A DNA stretch of 43,024 nt from Chryseolinea sp. (lineage in GTDB: Bacteria > Bacteroidota > Bacteroidia > Cytophagales > Cyclobacteriaceae), in NCBI GenBank assembly GCA_025923195.1, contig JAICGJ010000025.1:1-43024 (forward strand), in the 5' to 3' direction. Positions within the stretch are counted from its first letter, which is position 1. Every line of letters begins with the position of its first letter. Both the position numbers and the translations under genes were made by a program. Below the pieces are notes generated by a model. The model searched no databases. It was given only the letters and a program-made list of their open reading frames with translations, and was not told where the DNA came from. This document shows, piece after piece, positions 17,136 through 25,069 of this stretch.

Positions 17136-18062
17136 ATGAATCGCCGAAGCTTTATCCAACAATCACTGACTGCCGCATCGCTTGCAGCACTCACCCCTAC
17201 CGTTGCCACCGCTCAAAGCCGGAAAGTTCGGTTGGGAGGTCCGTTGTTTGAACCCATCGATGACCCTGAAGCATGGATAGCGGCTATTCAGAAGCAACGT
17301 TACAGGGCCGCGTATTGCCCGCTTAAGACTGGTGCAACGACCGACGTAATCAATGCATTTGCCGCAGCAGCCAGAAAAGCAGACATTGTTATTGCTGAAG
17401 TTGGAGCTTGGAGTAATCCCTTGAGCTCCGAGGAGACAGTCGCCAAGGAGGCGTTTAGAAAATGCGTTGATTCCCTGGCATTGGCAGAATCCATCGGAGC
17501 AAATTGTTGCGTAAACATCAGCGGTTCAAAAAATCCTGATCATTGGGCTGGGCCTCATAAAGACAATCTTTCAGACACAACGTTCGATCAGATTGTAGAA
17601 GTAACCCGAAAAATCATCATCGAAGTAAAACCCACACGCACTTATTTCACGTTAGAGTTCATGCCGTGGATTCATCCCGATTCAGTCAATTCTTACCTGA
17701 GGATAATCAAAGCGGTGAATCACAAACAGTTTGCCGTTCACATGGATCCCGTAAATATTATTAACAGTCCGAAGGCTTACTATTCCAACGCTGCACTGAT
17801 CCAGGAATGTTTTAAAAACCTGGGGCCGCTCATCAGAAGTTGTCATGGAAAGGATATTGTGTTAAAAGAAGACGCTTATTCAACACAGTTTGAAGAGTGC
17901 AGGCCCGGCTTAGGTCAGTTAGACTATCGCGTATATCTGACGGAACTAAGCAAACTCAACAACATCCCTTTGATGCTTGAGCATTTACCGACGGCAGTTG
18001 AATACGAAAAAGCTGCACAATTTGTAAGGTCAGTTGGTACTGAAATTGGTATCACGATGTGA
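17136..18062 (+). CDS. Tat-exported TIM-barrel sugar isomerase/epimerase-like protein
   Basis: Protein of 308 residues of the xylose isomerase-like TIM-barrel superfamily (AP endonuclease 2 fold). The N-terminus NRRSFIQQSLTAASLAAL ending near VATAQ is a Tat-type leader, so it acts outside the cytoplasm. Likely metal ligands sit at barrel strand ends: Glu in LEFMPW, His/Asp in HMDPVN, His in CHGKDI and Glu in LEHLP. Exported members of this family occur next to sugar-oxidising enzymes in Bacteroidota and act on keto-sugars or sugar acids in some studied cases; the exact reaction here is unknown. It is 44 bp behind the dehydrogenase and very probably in its operon. Confidence 0.86.
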   Translation: MNRRSFIQQSLTAASLAALTPTVATAQSRKVRLGGPLFEPIDDPEAWIAAIQKQRYRAAYCPLKTGATTDVINAFAAAARKADIVIAEVGAWSNPLSSEETVAKEAFRKCVDSLALAESIGANCCVNISGSKNPDHWAGPHKDNLSDTTFDQIVEVTRKIIIEVKPTRTYFTLEFMPWIHPDSVNSYLRIIKAVNHKQFAVHMDPVNIINSPKAYYSNAALIQECFKNLGPLIRSCHGKDIVLKEDAYSTQFEECRPGLGQLDYRVYLTELSKLNNIPLMLEHLPTAVEYEKAAQFVRSVGTEIGITM

Positions 18063-18333
18063 TGAGCAGCGTGAGGGCGACTTATAGAGATTGCGTGGCC
18101 GCGCTTTTGGATCTCTTTTACATTCTATATATACACCTGCGATCAATGAAAGGTTAATTTTTAGGATAACGAGCAATTATCCCAACCGAATGGCAACATC
18201 TTTAACGGATTGTTGGAAGAAAGCAAACCTAATTTTTAAAACGTCGGAGCTGAATAGCCAGCCCTACCTCACATTAGACTTTGGCCTGATGTTCACCAGG
18301 TAGTAGTATTTTCAATTACACGGTTAGCCAGGG

Positions 18334-18358
18334 AGTGGTGTGGGATGCCCGCCCCACT
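18334..18358 (+). terminator. Possible terminator hairpin behind the isomerase gene
   Basis: Two 11-nt arms pair with one mismatch and one G-U around a 3-nt loop, followed by TTATC, a poor T-tract. It is about 270 nt after the isomerase stop codon. It is a strong RNA hairpin but a weak intrinsic terminator candidate. Confidence 0.35.
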
Positions 18359-18628
18359 TTATCGGACAAGCAATTGATCTTGGCTGCCGGCACTTGATCG
18401 TATTCGGACAGCGGGTCAAAAAAATTTTTGTTCGAGCGGTGGTTGTCATTGATGTTTAAAAAAATTTGATGACGAAAAATACAACCTTCGGTTTTTTTGC
18501 CGATCTTCCCACTGGGAGTCGCAGCATTATTTGTCGCAGTGACGTCTCAGAGATAACGTGGGAGAGGACTCATGCGATCCGGAATACACAGCCGCGCAGA
18601 GTTCTCCATATGTAACCCGATGCCTATG

Positions 18629-18865
18629 TTACTGAACGAATAAGTCGATCACGATGCAAGAATACTGAAAATGCGTGGGAATCATTTCTCGTTGTTTTTC
18701 GTAATGGCCGCCATTTCGGCAGCCTTTACTCAACTCAAAAAGCATGGCCGGCCCGTATTCCAGCATTCCCTGGATGGTGCTTTTGATTTTAGTAAATTTC
18801 TGGTGCAAGCTAACGGCTTCATTTCCAAAGTAAAACCAAAATCGGGGTAACCTTCGAGGTTTTAT
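18629..18865 (-). pseudogene. Unrecognised open frame, possible gene remnant
   Basis: Seventy-eight sense codons on the minus strand with no ATG at the upstream end (the frame opens after a stop at 18866-18868); the first Met is at the GMLEYG segment and a TTG lies before it. The translation has a protein-like mix with helical character (HQKFTKIKSTIQGMLEYG, then PAMLFELSKGCRNGGHYEK). I could not assign a family. The plus strand carries a competing 59-codon ATG frame (18671-18850) with a hydrophobic start (MRGNHFSLFFVMAAISAAF). At most one is real; either could be a remnant of a lost gene. Confidence 0.22.
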
Positions 18866-18929
18866 TCAAACAAGGAATTCTTTCAAATCGAAACTAACAG
18901 TGGAAGTAAAACACAAATCAATCAACCCT

Positions 18930-20501
18930 ATGATCGTAAAAAAAATCTCCTGGCTGTTCGCGCTCACGCTTGTGATTGCTGTAACAGTGAACGCTCAACA
19001 AAAAAAACCTAACATCCTCGTCATCTGGGGTGACGACATCGGCACCTGGAACATTAGCCACAACAACCGGGGCATGATGGGTTACATGACACCCAACATT
19101 GACCGAATTGCACGAGAAGGCTTGGCCTTCACCGATTACTATGGACAACAGTCCTGTACGGCAGGCCGGGCTGCTTTTATAGCGGGAAACGTTCCCGTGC
19201 GAACAGGTATGACCAAGGTAGGTATGCCCGGAGCCAAGGAAGGTTGGCAAAAGACAGATGTTACCATCGCTACCGTTTTGAAAAGCCTGGGGTACTCTAC
19301 TGGACAATTTGGCAAGAACCACCAGGGCGACCGTGATGAACACCTTCCAACGATGCATGGCTTCGATGAATTTTTCGGAAACCTATATCACCTTAACGCG
19401 GAAGAAGAGCCTGAGAATGAAGATTATCCCAAAGACCTGAAGATGGCCGATGGTAAAACATTCAAGCAGGCATTTGGTCCCAGAGGTGTTATTCATAGTA
19501 CGGCGGACGGAAAAGGTGGGCAGAAAATCGAAGATACCGGCGCGTTAACTAAAAAGAGAATGGAAACTGTCGATAGTGAAACACTGGCGGCAGCAAAAGA
19601 ATTTATCAAAAAGCAGCAGGCCGCGGGCAAACCCTTTTTCTGTTGGTGGAACAGTACACGTATGCACTTTCGTACGCACGTTAAAGCAGAGAATCGGGGA
19701 ATTTCAGGGCAAGATGAATACAGCGATGGAATGGTGGAACATGATATGCATGTAGGCGAGCTGTTGAAGCTACTGGATGATCTCGGGATCGCCAATAGCA
19801 CAGTTGTGCTGTATTCAACAGATAATGGTCCACACTACAACACCTGGCCGGATGCTGGCACAACGCCATTTCACGGTGAGAAAAACTCAAACTGGGAAGG
19901 CGCATACAGAGTACCTGCCTTTGTTCGCTGGCCTGGTCAGTTTCCAGCAGGCGTTACGTTGAATGGTATTGTTGCACATGAAGACTGGCTGCCAACATTC
20001 GCTGCCATTGCCGGGAACCCGAACATCTCCGCGGAGCTTATGAAGGGTGTATCACTGAATGGCCGCAACTATAAAAACTATATTGATGGCAAGAACCAGC
20101 TGGATTACTTAACGGGTAAATCGAAACAATCTGCACGGGAAGGATTTGTCTATGTCAATGACGGAGGAGAAGTTGCTGCCATCCGCTACAATGATTGGAA
20201 AGTTAATTTTCTTGAAAACCGTGGAGACAAATTGCAAATTTGGCTAGAGCCTTTCGTTCATCTGCGTGCTCCCTATCTGTTCAACTTACGCAGGGATCCA
20301 TTTGAGAAAGCATTGCAGGGCTCTAATACTTACTATGACTGGTACATCGACCGGGCATTTGTCGTTACACCTATTCAACAATTTGCTATTCGATTCCTGG
20401 GAACCTTCAGGGATTTTCCGCCAAGTCAAGCACCCGGCGACTGGAGCCTGGATAACATACAAAAACAGGTTGAGGCGATGAATAAAGTAGGCTCCAAGTG
20501 A
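18930..20501 (+). CDS. Exported sulfatase (arylsulfatase family) with CTAGR active-site motif
   Basis: Type I sulfatase of 523 residues that should cleave sulfate esters in the periplasm. The signal peptide MIVKKISWLFALTLVIAVTV ends near NAQ. Metal ligands Asp35/Asp36 lie in VIWGDDIG, and the catalytic Cys76, normally converted to formylglycine, is in S-CTAGR-AAF. That motif is C-x-A-x-R rather than the common C-x-P-S-R. The second metal site is seen in STDNGPHYNTW. An upstream in-frame GTG (18900) would hide the signal peptide, so I chose the ATG at 18930. The substrate is unknown; neither a maturase nor another sulfatase lies in the window. Confidence 0.9.
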   Translation: MIVKKISWLFALTLVIAVTVNAQQKKPNILVIWGDDIGTWNISHNNRGMMGYMTPNIDRIAREGLAFTDYYGQQSCTAGRAAFIAGNVPVRTGMTKVGMPGAKEGWQKTDVTIATVLKSLGYSTGQFGKNHQGDRDEHLPTMHGFDEFFGNLYHLNAEEEPENEDYPKDLKMADGKTFKQAFGPRGVIHSTADGKGGQKIEDTGALTKKRMETVDSETLAAAKEFIKKQQAAGKPFFCWWNSTRMHFRTHVKAENRGISGQDEYSDGMVEHDMHVGELLKLLDDLGIANSTVVLYSTDNGPHYNTWPDAGTTPFHGEKNSNWEGAYRVPAFVRWPGQFPAGVTLNGIVAHEDWLPTFAAIAGNPNISAELMKGVSLNGRNYKNYIDGKNQLDYLTGKSKQSAREGFVYVNDGGEVAAIRYNDWKVNFLENRGDKLQIWLEPFVHLRAPYLFNLRRDPFEKALQGSNTYYDWYIDRAFVVTPIQQFAIRFLGTFRDFPPSQAPGDWSLDNIQKQVEAMNKVGSK

Positions 20502-20508
20502 CAAATAA

Positions 20509-20800
20509 ATGAACAATGTGCAAGCAATGCTAGATGATTTAAATAATTGGATTCCAGAAATTAGTAAGCCTGAAAAGGAAAAGCTACCGTGGCGCCGCAG
20601 TCCCTTCCTCTGCCTATTTTATAGATGGTAGTGCGCACGCTATTAAGGAAACAAATGGCCAGTTCTTTACGAATAAATTATATCGAAGAGACCCAAGTGG
20701 GTTCGAACAGAAGCTCAGGATTGGTCCGTGCATTTACATTGAAAGCGATCGTTCCAAATTTATGATTTCGTCCCCGGTTCTGTATTCAAGCCGATACTAA
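20509..20800 (+). pseudogene. Possible frameshifted small gene between sulfatase and HAD gene
   Basis: An ATG at 20509 opens a 40-codon frame (MNNVQAMLDDLNNWIPEISK...) that ends at a TAG near 20629. An overlapping second frame, open from 20543 to a TAA at 20798-20800 with no start codon, continues with protein-like sequence (AYFIDGSAHAIKETNGQFF, later FEQKLRIGPCIYIESD). Joining the two near 20585 gives roughly 95 residues. The pattern is that of a single frameshift in a short gene, either a real lesion or a sequencing error. No family recognised. Confidence 0.28.
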
Positions 20801-20807
20801 AATAATA

Positions 20808-21836
20808 ATGAAACAACCACATGTATTTATAATTCTGATTGGTTACACGATACTCTTCAACTCGTGTGAAAAAACTACGCAACGGGAGACGGCAATGGCC
20901 GATTCAACGAGCGTCGTCTCCGACCCGTTGCCGTCCTGGAACGAAACTGCAACCAAGCAGAAAATTATCAACTTCGTAACAGAGGTAACGACTGAAGGAA
21001 ATTCAAAATTCGTACCCGCGGAAGAGCGTATCGCCACATTCGACAACGACGGAACACTATGGTGTGAACAGCCGATGTACTTCGAGGTTGTTTACTCTCT
21101 TGAAGCAACAACAAAGATTGCTCAGAAAACTCCTGCTTTGCTCAGAAAGCCTGAGCTCAAGGCGCTGGCCTCAGGTGACATGAAAACATTTATGAAAAGT
21201 GGCGAAAAAGGCATTTTGGAGGCTGTGGCCATATCACATACAGCTATGGGTATAGATGAGTTCAACAAGAGCGCAACGGCTTGGCTGGATACAGCAAGAC
21301 ACAAACGATTCAATAGGAAGTACGAAGAACTGACGTACAAACCGATGGTCGAGCTGCTCCGATACCTGCGGGTAAACCAATTCAAAACCTATATCGTGTC
21401 CGGCGGGTCCAGCATGTTCATACGAACATTCAGCGATGAGGCTTATGACATCCCTCCTGAACAGGTAGTGGGAACGCTGTTTAAAGGGGATTTCACCCAA
21501 AAGGACAGCGCCTACAATGTTGTGCTTAAGCCCGAAGTCTTTCACCTGGACGATAACGTAGGTAAGCCAATAGCCATTTACCAATTCATTGGACGCAAAC
21601 CAATACTCGCTTTTGGCAATTCAGATGGCGATTTACAGATGTTGCAATGGACATCCACCAATACGCGTCCCAACCTTTCATTGATCCTCCATCACACAGA
21701 TTCCATAAGGGAATATGCCTATGACAGGAAATCTCACATCGGCAAACTGGATAAGGCGTTAACAGAAGGTCAAAAGAAGGGCTGGGTCATTGTTGATATG
21801 AAAGAAGATTTTGGTAAAGTGTTTTCGTACGAGTAG
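20808..21836 (+). CDS. HAD-superfamily phosphatase-like lipoprotein
   Basis: Exported protein of 342 residues with the haloacid dehalogenase fold. Motif I is FDNDGTLW with nucleophile Asp79 and Asp81; motif II is the IVSGGSSMF segment; motif IV is FGNSDGDLQML. A helical cap insert of about 100 residues lies between motifs I and II. A lipoprotein leader ends at Cys20 (FNSC). By family it would dephosphorylate a small molecule in the periplasm or on the outer-membrane inner face. It follows the sulfatase on the same strand, 306 bp later; proteins of this kind are often found next to sulfatases, but cotranscription is not evident. Confidence 0.86.
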   Translation: MKQPHVFIILIGYTILFNSCEKTTQRETAMADSTSVVSDPLPSWNETATKQKIINFVTEVTTEGNSKFVPAEERIATFDNDGTLWCEQPMYFEVVYSLEATTKIAQKTPALLRKPELKALASGDMKTFMKSGEKGILEAVAISHTAMGIDEFNKSATAWLDTARHKRFNRKYEELTYKPMVELLRYLRVNQFKTYIVSGGSSMFIRTFSDEAYDIPPEQVVGTLFKGDFTQKDSAYNVVLKPEVFHLDDNVGKPIAIYQFIGRKPILAFGNSDGDLQMLQWTSTNTRPNLSLILHHTDSIREYAYDRKSHIGKLDKALTEGQKKGWVIVDMKEDFGKVFSYE

Positions 21837-22360
21837 TTACTGCCGCACACCGACAGCTGAGTGGCTGACTATACTAAAGGCCCCGCGAGATCATGGGACT
21901 CGTATAAACAACGTGATCTCTACTGGTCTAATTGAATTCAGGCAAGCTTACCGGGGTTCTTCACCGCGCAAACCCACCCGCGTGCCGCTCAGCCTAAGGG
22001 GCTGACTAAAAGTCTCACTTAAAATTACAACCAATTTTATATGCATTCTACTTCGTGATTCCCTTCTCCTAGTGTCTCTGTGGCAAATTGAGGTGTTCAA
22101 GGCCACCAAGTCCCAAAGACACCAAGAAACCAAGAAGATGCTGCAAATAAAATTTTATCAGAAATTGCAACTCCGACTTTTCAGTCAGCAGTCCGATGAC
22201 GGCCGTTAAAAGAAAATTATGGGCGAGGTACGGATCTATCACTATCTCGCAAGCCCCCTAGCCTTCTCACAATCCGTAGAGACACACAATTACAGTTACC
22301 GTTTACTAATTTCCGATTAGCTGATACCGCCTGATTACCCTGATTTACCGACCAAAGACG
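21837..22360. other. Intergenic region holding a large inverted repeat
   Basis: Convergent region between the HAD gene and the permease gene, with no credible ORF. It contains the inverted repeat at 22001-22189, a short stem CAGCC/GGCTG at about 21990-22004, and otherwise unremarkable sequence. No clear intrinsic terminator with a T-tract is seen for either flanking gene, though the long inverted repeat could serve that role. Confidence 0.5.
22001..22189. repeat. About 190-bp imperfect inverted repeat, MITE-like
   Basis: Arms of roughly 84 and 89 bp (22001-22084 and 22101-22189) pair imperfectly around a short loop. The ends match best: GCTGACT then AAAAGTC at the left and their reverse complement at the right. 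Inside, AATTTTATaTGCA pairs with a copy that differs at one base, and the inner ends carry variants of CTTGGTGTCTTTGTGGC, a sequence type widespread as intergenic repeats. No transposase or clear target duplication is seen. It may be a non-autonomous element or a long processed hairpin. Confidence 0.55.
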
Positions 22361-24766
22361 TCATTCATACTTAAGCGAATGCACAGGATTCGCCCGCGCC
22401 GCGCTAATGCTCTGTGCTGCGATGATGAAAAGCGTTAAGACAAACACAAATAACGACGGTATTGCAAACATCCACCATTGCAACGGAATATGATAAACGA
22501 AGTTGTTAAGCCATTGAGTAATAAAGATGTATACCAACGAGATGCCTATTGAAAAAGAAATCACCATTACAATCACATACTCGCGACTGATGAGACGCAG
22601 AATCTGTGCTGCCGATGCTCCCAATACCTTTCGAATTCCAATTTCCTTTGTTCGCTTGGCAACATTAAGGGCGACCAGCCCAAGAACGCCTGTCATTACA
22701 ATAACCAGCATCAATACGGAAGCAAGTGTCGCAGCCTTCTTCAACTGCATTTCAGTCTTGTATCGCTGCTGTATACGTTCATCGGCGAACGAGCTTACGA
22801 AGGCATCATCTGGGAAAGCCTGGTGCCAGGCGGCTTCAATTTCTTCAACACGTCTTGCAATATCTCCTGGGTTAAGCTTGATAGAATAAAAGCGAAACGA
22901 CATGTAGTCTCGTGTGTGTACAATAACGACTGGTCTTATCACTTGATGGAGAGTTTCAAAGTTAAAGTCCTTTAGGATGCCTACAATTCGGTATTCTTGA
23001 TCCCCGCTTCCCTGCAGCTTCACCTGATCCCCGACCTGCAGAGACAAAGCTTTCTTAGCAGACTCATTTATCACAATGCCAAACGGAATAGGAGACTCTC
23101 CCCGGGTACTGAAATATTTTCCGTCGACTATCTCCATGCCATAAACGGTGGCGAAGTCCTCGTCGGTACCAGTCACCGCGGCAGTGACACCCTCTTGCGG
23201 GGAACGTCCGGCAGGATAGACTACATCGTCGCTCATATTGAACTGAGATGAGGGGGATCCGGTTGATAGCGATACTGCGGATATCGCGGGACTTCTGAGA
23301 AGTTCCTGCTTCGCCGTTTCCATTTTTGCAAATCCCTCGGGAGTCCAAAGTCTTGGAGCCGATGTAACAACTAACACAGCGTTCTTATCATATCCCAGAT
23401 CTTTTTCCAGGAAATAACTGATCTGGCCCGACATGATCACAGCGCCTATCAAAATGAAAATCGAAAGCAAAAATTGTATGCCTATCAGTATCCGTGAAAA
23501 ATTTATCGTCGCTGAAACGGATTTGAACTTCCCCTTCAGCGATTCGATGGTATGGGTTGTTGAAAGGTAAACTGACGGATACCCACCCGCGATCAATCCA
23601 ACAAGAACAATCGAGAAAATGACAATGAGCCAGAATCTCAAGGGCAATGCTAACACCGACGGCATTTCAGAAGCAAGCACAAGTCCAAGATAGTTTCTGA
23701 AGATTTCATATAACAACAAGCCAAACATCCCCGAAATTCCAGCATACAGTATCGACTCCGTGATAAACTGAAAAACAACCTGGCTCTTTAATCCTCCAAT
23801 TACCTTTCTAACGCCGGTCTCTTTCAATCTGGAGAAAGAGCCGCTGATGGTGATGTTAATAAAATTAGCGACGGCGAGCAGGAGAATAAACGCAACAATA
23901 ATGCTCAATGCCACCAGTAGCTTGTGTACGGCACCGTTGTTGGTTAGTCTGTAATAATCAGAGAGCGGGGCCAGCTCAATAACTTGTGTTGTGCTGATTT
24001 CCGGCGGTGCGTCGCGTCGAAGTGTTTCGTTTAATAGCCTGGCAGCGTCGGTCGCCGTGCCAGACTCTGTTAATTTTATGTAAGTGATGATGGGCATGAA
24101 CCAGTCATCTGCGTTAACCTGTCCCAGCGAAAAATCAGGAGCATTAGCAATGGGTAGAAAAACCTTCGCGTCCATATTCACCAGGTCAGTAACGGAATTC
24201 TTTTTTTCGGGATCGGCGATCACCGCCGTTACCTCGTAGTTCCTAAACCCGCCGCCTTCGGTTGCGACTACTAACATTTCGCCTGCCACATCAGTCCGAT
24301 CAAAGAATTTTTGCGCAACGCTTTTTGTGATGACAATCGAATTAGGACGCGTGAGTGACCTGTCCCCATCCCCCGAAAGAACACGAAATCCAAAAATGTT
24401 AATGAACGTTGAGTCACCGATCATGCTTTGAAACCGCAGATGCTTATCATCCTTTGACACGGTTATGTTACGATCAAGGAAACCATAGGCATCCTCAATG
24501 ATTCCGGGATACAATTGTTTTGCCCTTGGAACAAGGGGAACCGGAACGAACAGCGGATTACCATTGTCATTCTTATATTTTGTCTCAAGCTTATACAGCC
24601 GGTCAATATCTTGCAGACTTTGGTTAACGTGCATTTCCGTCCAAGTAAAGATCCCTATCAGCAAGGCAAAGGTGATTCCCGTGGTGAGTCCCAGTATAGT
24701 TATAAAGGAATACAATTTGTGCTTCACCATATTCCTTACCATCACCTTGATGTAGTTTCGAATCAT
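22361..24766 (-). CDS. FtsX/MacB-like ABC transporter permease
   Basis: Inner-membrane protein of 801 residues with the double-unit layout common in Bacteroidota: a first transmembrane helix near residues 17-40, a periplasmic MacB core domain (about 45-260), three helices of the FtsX type (about 285-400), a fourth near 430 that opens a second periplasmic domain (about 460-670), and a final FtsX triplet (about 680-795). Motifs RLKETGVRKVIGG and RTKEIGIRKVLGA mark the coupling helices of the two halves. It lacks an ATPase domain, and no ATPase gene is adjacent, so the partner is elsewhere. Such permeases mainly serve efflux or mechanotransmission; the cargo is unknown. Confidence 0.92.
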   Translation of the reverse strand: MIRNYIKVMVRNMVKHKLYSFITILGLTTGITFALLIGIFTWTEMHVNQSLQDIDRLYKLETKYKNDNGNPLFVPVPLVPRAKQLYPGIIEDAYGFLDRNITVSKDDKHLRFQSMIGDSTFINIFGFRVLSGDGDRSLTRPNSIVITKSVAQKFFDRTDVAGEMLVVATEGGGFRNYEVTAVIADPEKKNSVTDLVNMDAKVFLPIANAPDFSLGQVNADDWFMPIITYIKLTESGTATDAARLLNETLRRDAPPEISTTQVIELAPLSDYYRLTNNGAVHKLLVALSIIVAFILLLAVANFINITISGSFSRLKETGVRKVIGGLKSQVVFQFITESILYAGISGMFGLLLYEIFRNYLGLVLASEMPSVLALPLRFWLIVIFSIVLVGLIAGGYPSVYLSTTHTIESLKGKFKSVSATINFSRILIGIQFLLSIFILIGAVIMSGQISYFLEKDLGYDKNAVLVVTSAPRLWTPEGFAKMETAKQELLRSPAISAVSLSTGSPSSQFNMSDDVVYPAGRSPQEGVTAAVTGTDEDFATVYGMEIVDGKYFSTRGESPIPFGIVINESAKKALSLQVGDQVKLQGSGDQEYRIVGILKDFNFETLHQVIRPVVIVHTRDYMSFRFYSIKLNPGDIARRVEEIEAAWHQAFPDDAFVSSFADERIQQRYKTEMQLKKAATLASVLMLVIVMTGVLGLVALNVAKRTKEIGIRKVLGASAAQILRLISREYVIVMVISFSIGISLVYIFITQWLNNFVYHIPLQWWMFAIPSLFVFVLTLFIIAAQSISAARANPVHSLKYE

Positions 24767-25069
24767 GTCTTTAATTTAAGGAAGATACATATTGAATAAA
24801 CTGAGATAGCTAACAAAAATAGTAATAAGCGGGAATTTTTACCTGAGCGTTATTAGCAATCGTGGATACCACACTTCCTTTCTTAGCGTGACGATGAACC
24901 AACAGTACCTAGTTGACTGCTGGATTCCTGGAACATTATCGGGAACCGCGCATAGCTAATTAAAATGAAGGATACATTCAATAAGGTACGGGTATCCAGA
25001 ATCACTCCAGAATCGTCACAGAATCTTTCCAGAATCGTGCCTTATTCTTGGATCGATAAAATCTAAAAC
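24767..25069. other. Divergent intergenic region upstream of permease and GT9 genes
   Basis: No gene seen. The right part carries the phased repeat array at 24996-25036, described separately. The left part, next to the permease start, is A/T-rich without a clear promoter match. Confidence 0.45.
24996..25036. promoter_or_regulatory. Four CCAGAATC repeats in exact 11-bp phase upstream of GT9
   Basis: CCAGAATC occurs at 24996, 25007 and 25029, and a one-mismatch copy ACAGAATC at 25018. All starts are exactly 11 bp apart, about one DNA turn, so the copies face the same side of the helix. The 3-bp spacers differ, so the repeat unit itself is under selection or recently duplicated. The array ends 33 bp before the GT9 ATG. 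A binding array for a transcription factor is the natural reading. Confidence 0.6.

Larger units (their letters stand above)
18063..18929. other. 867-bp region between isomerase and sulfatase, with decayed-gene signs
   Basis: No complete gene I can defend. A GC-rich hairpin (18334-18358) with arms AGTGGTGTGGG and CCCGCCCCACT may end the isomerase transcript. The 13-mer AAATTTTTGTTCG at 18422-18434 is the inverted copy of the sequence at 14676-14688. From 18629 to 18865 the minus strand has an uninterrupted frame without an ATG at its head, and the plus strand has a 59-codon frame at 18671-18850; both are described separately. The remainder is not recognised. Confidence 0.4.

Noticed and set aside
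18091-18303. 70-codon plus-strand ORF behind the isomerase
   Set aside because: Low-complexity composition, no family resemblance, poor start context; treated as non-coding.
21900-22000. tRNA or small RNA gene ahead of the inverted repeat
   Set aside because: No cloverleaf can be drawn; the GC-rich stretch lacks conserved tRNA positions.
24996-25036. CRISPR array
   Set aside because: The repeat is only 8 bp with 3-bp spacers, far too short, and no cas genes are present.
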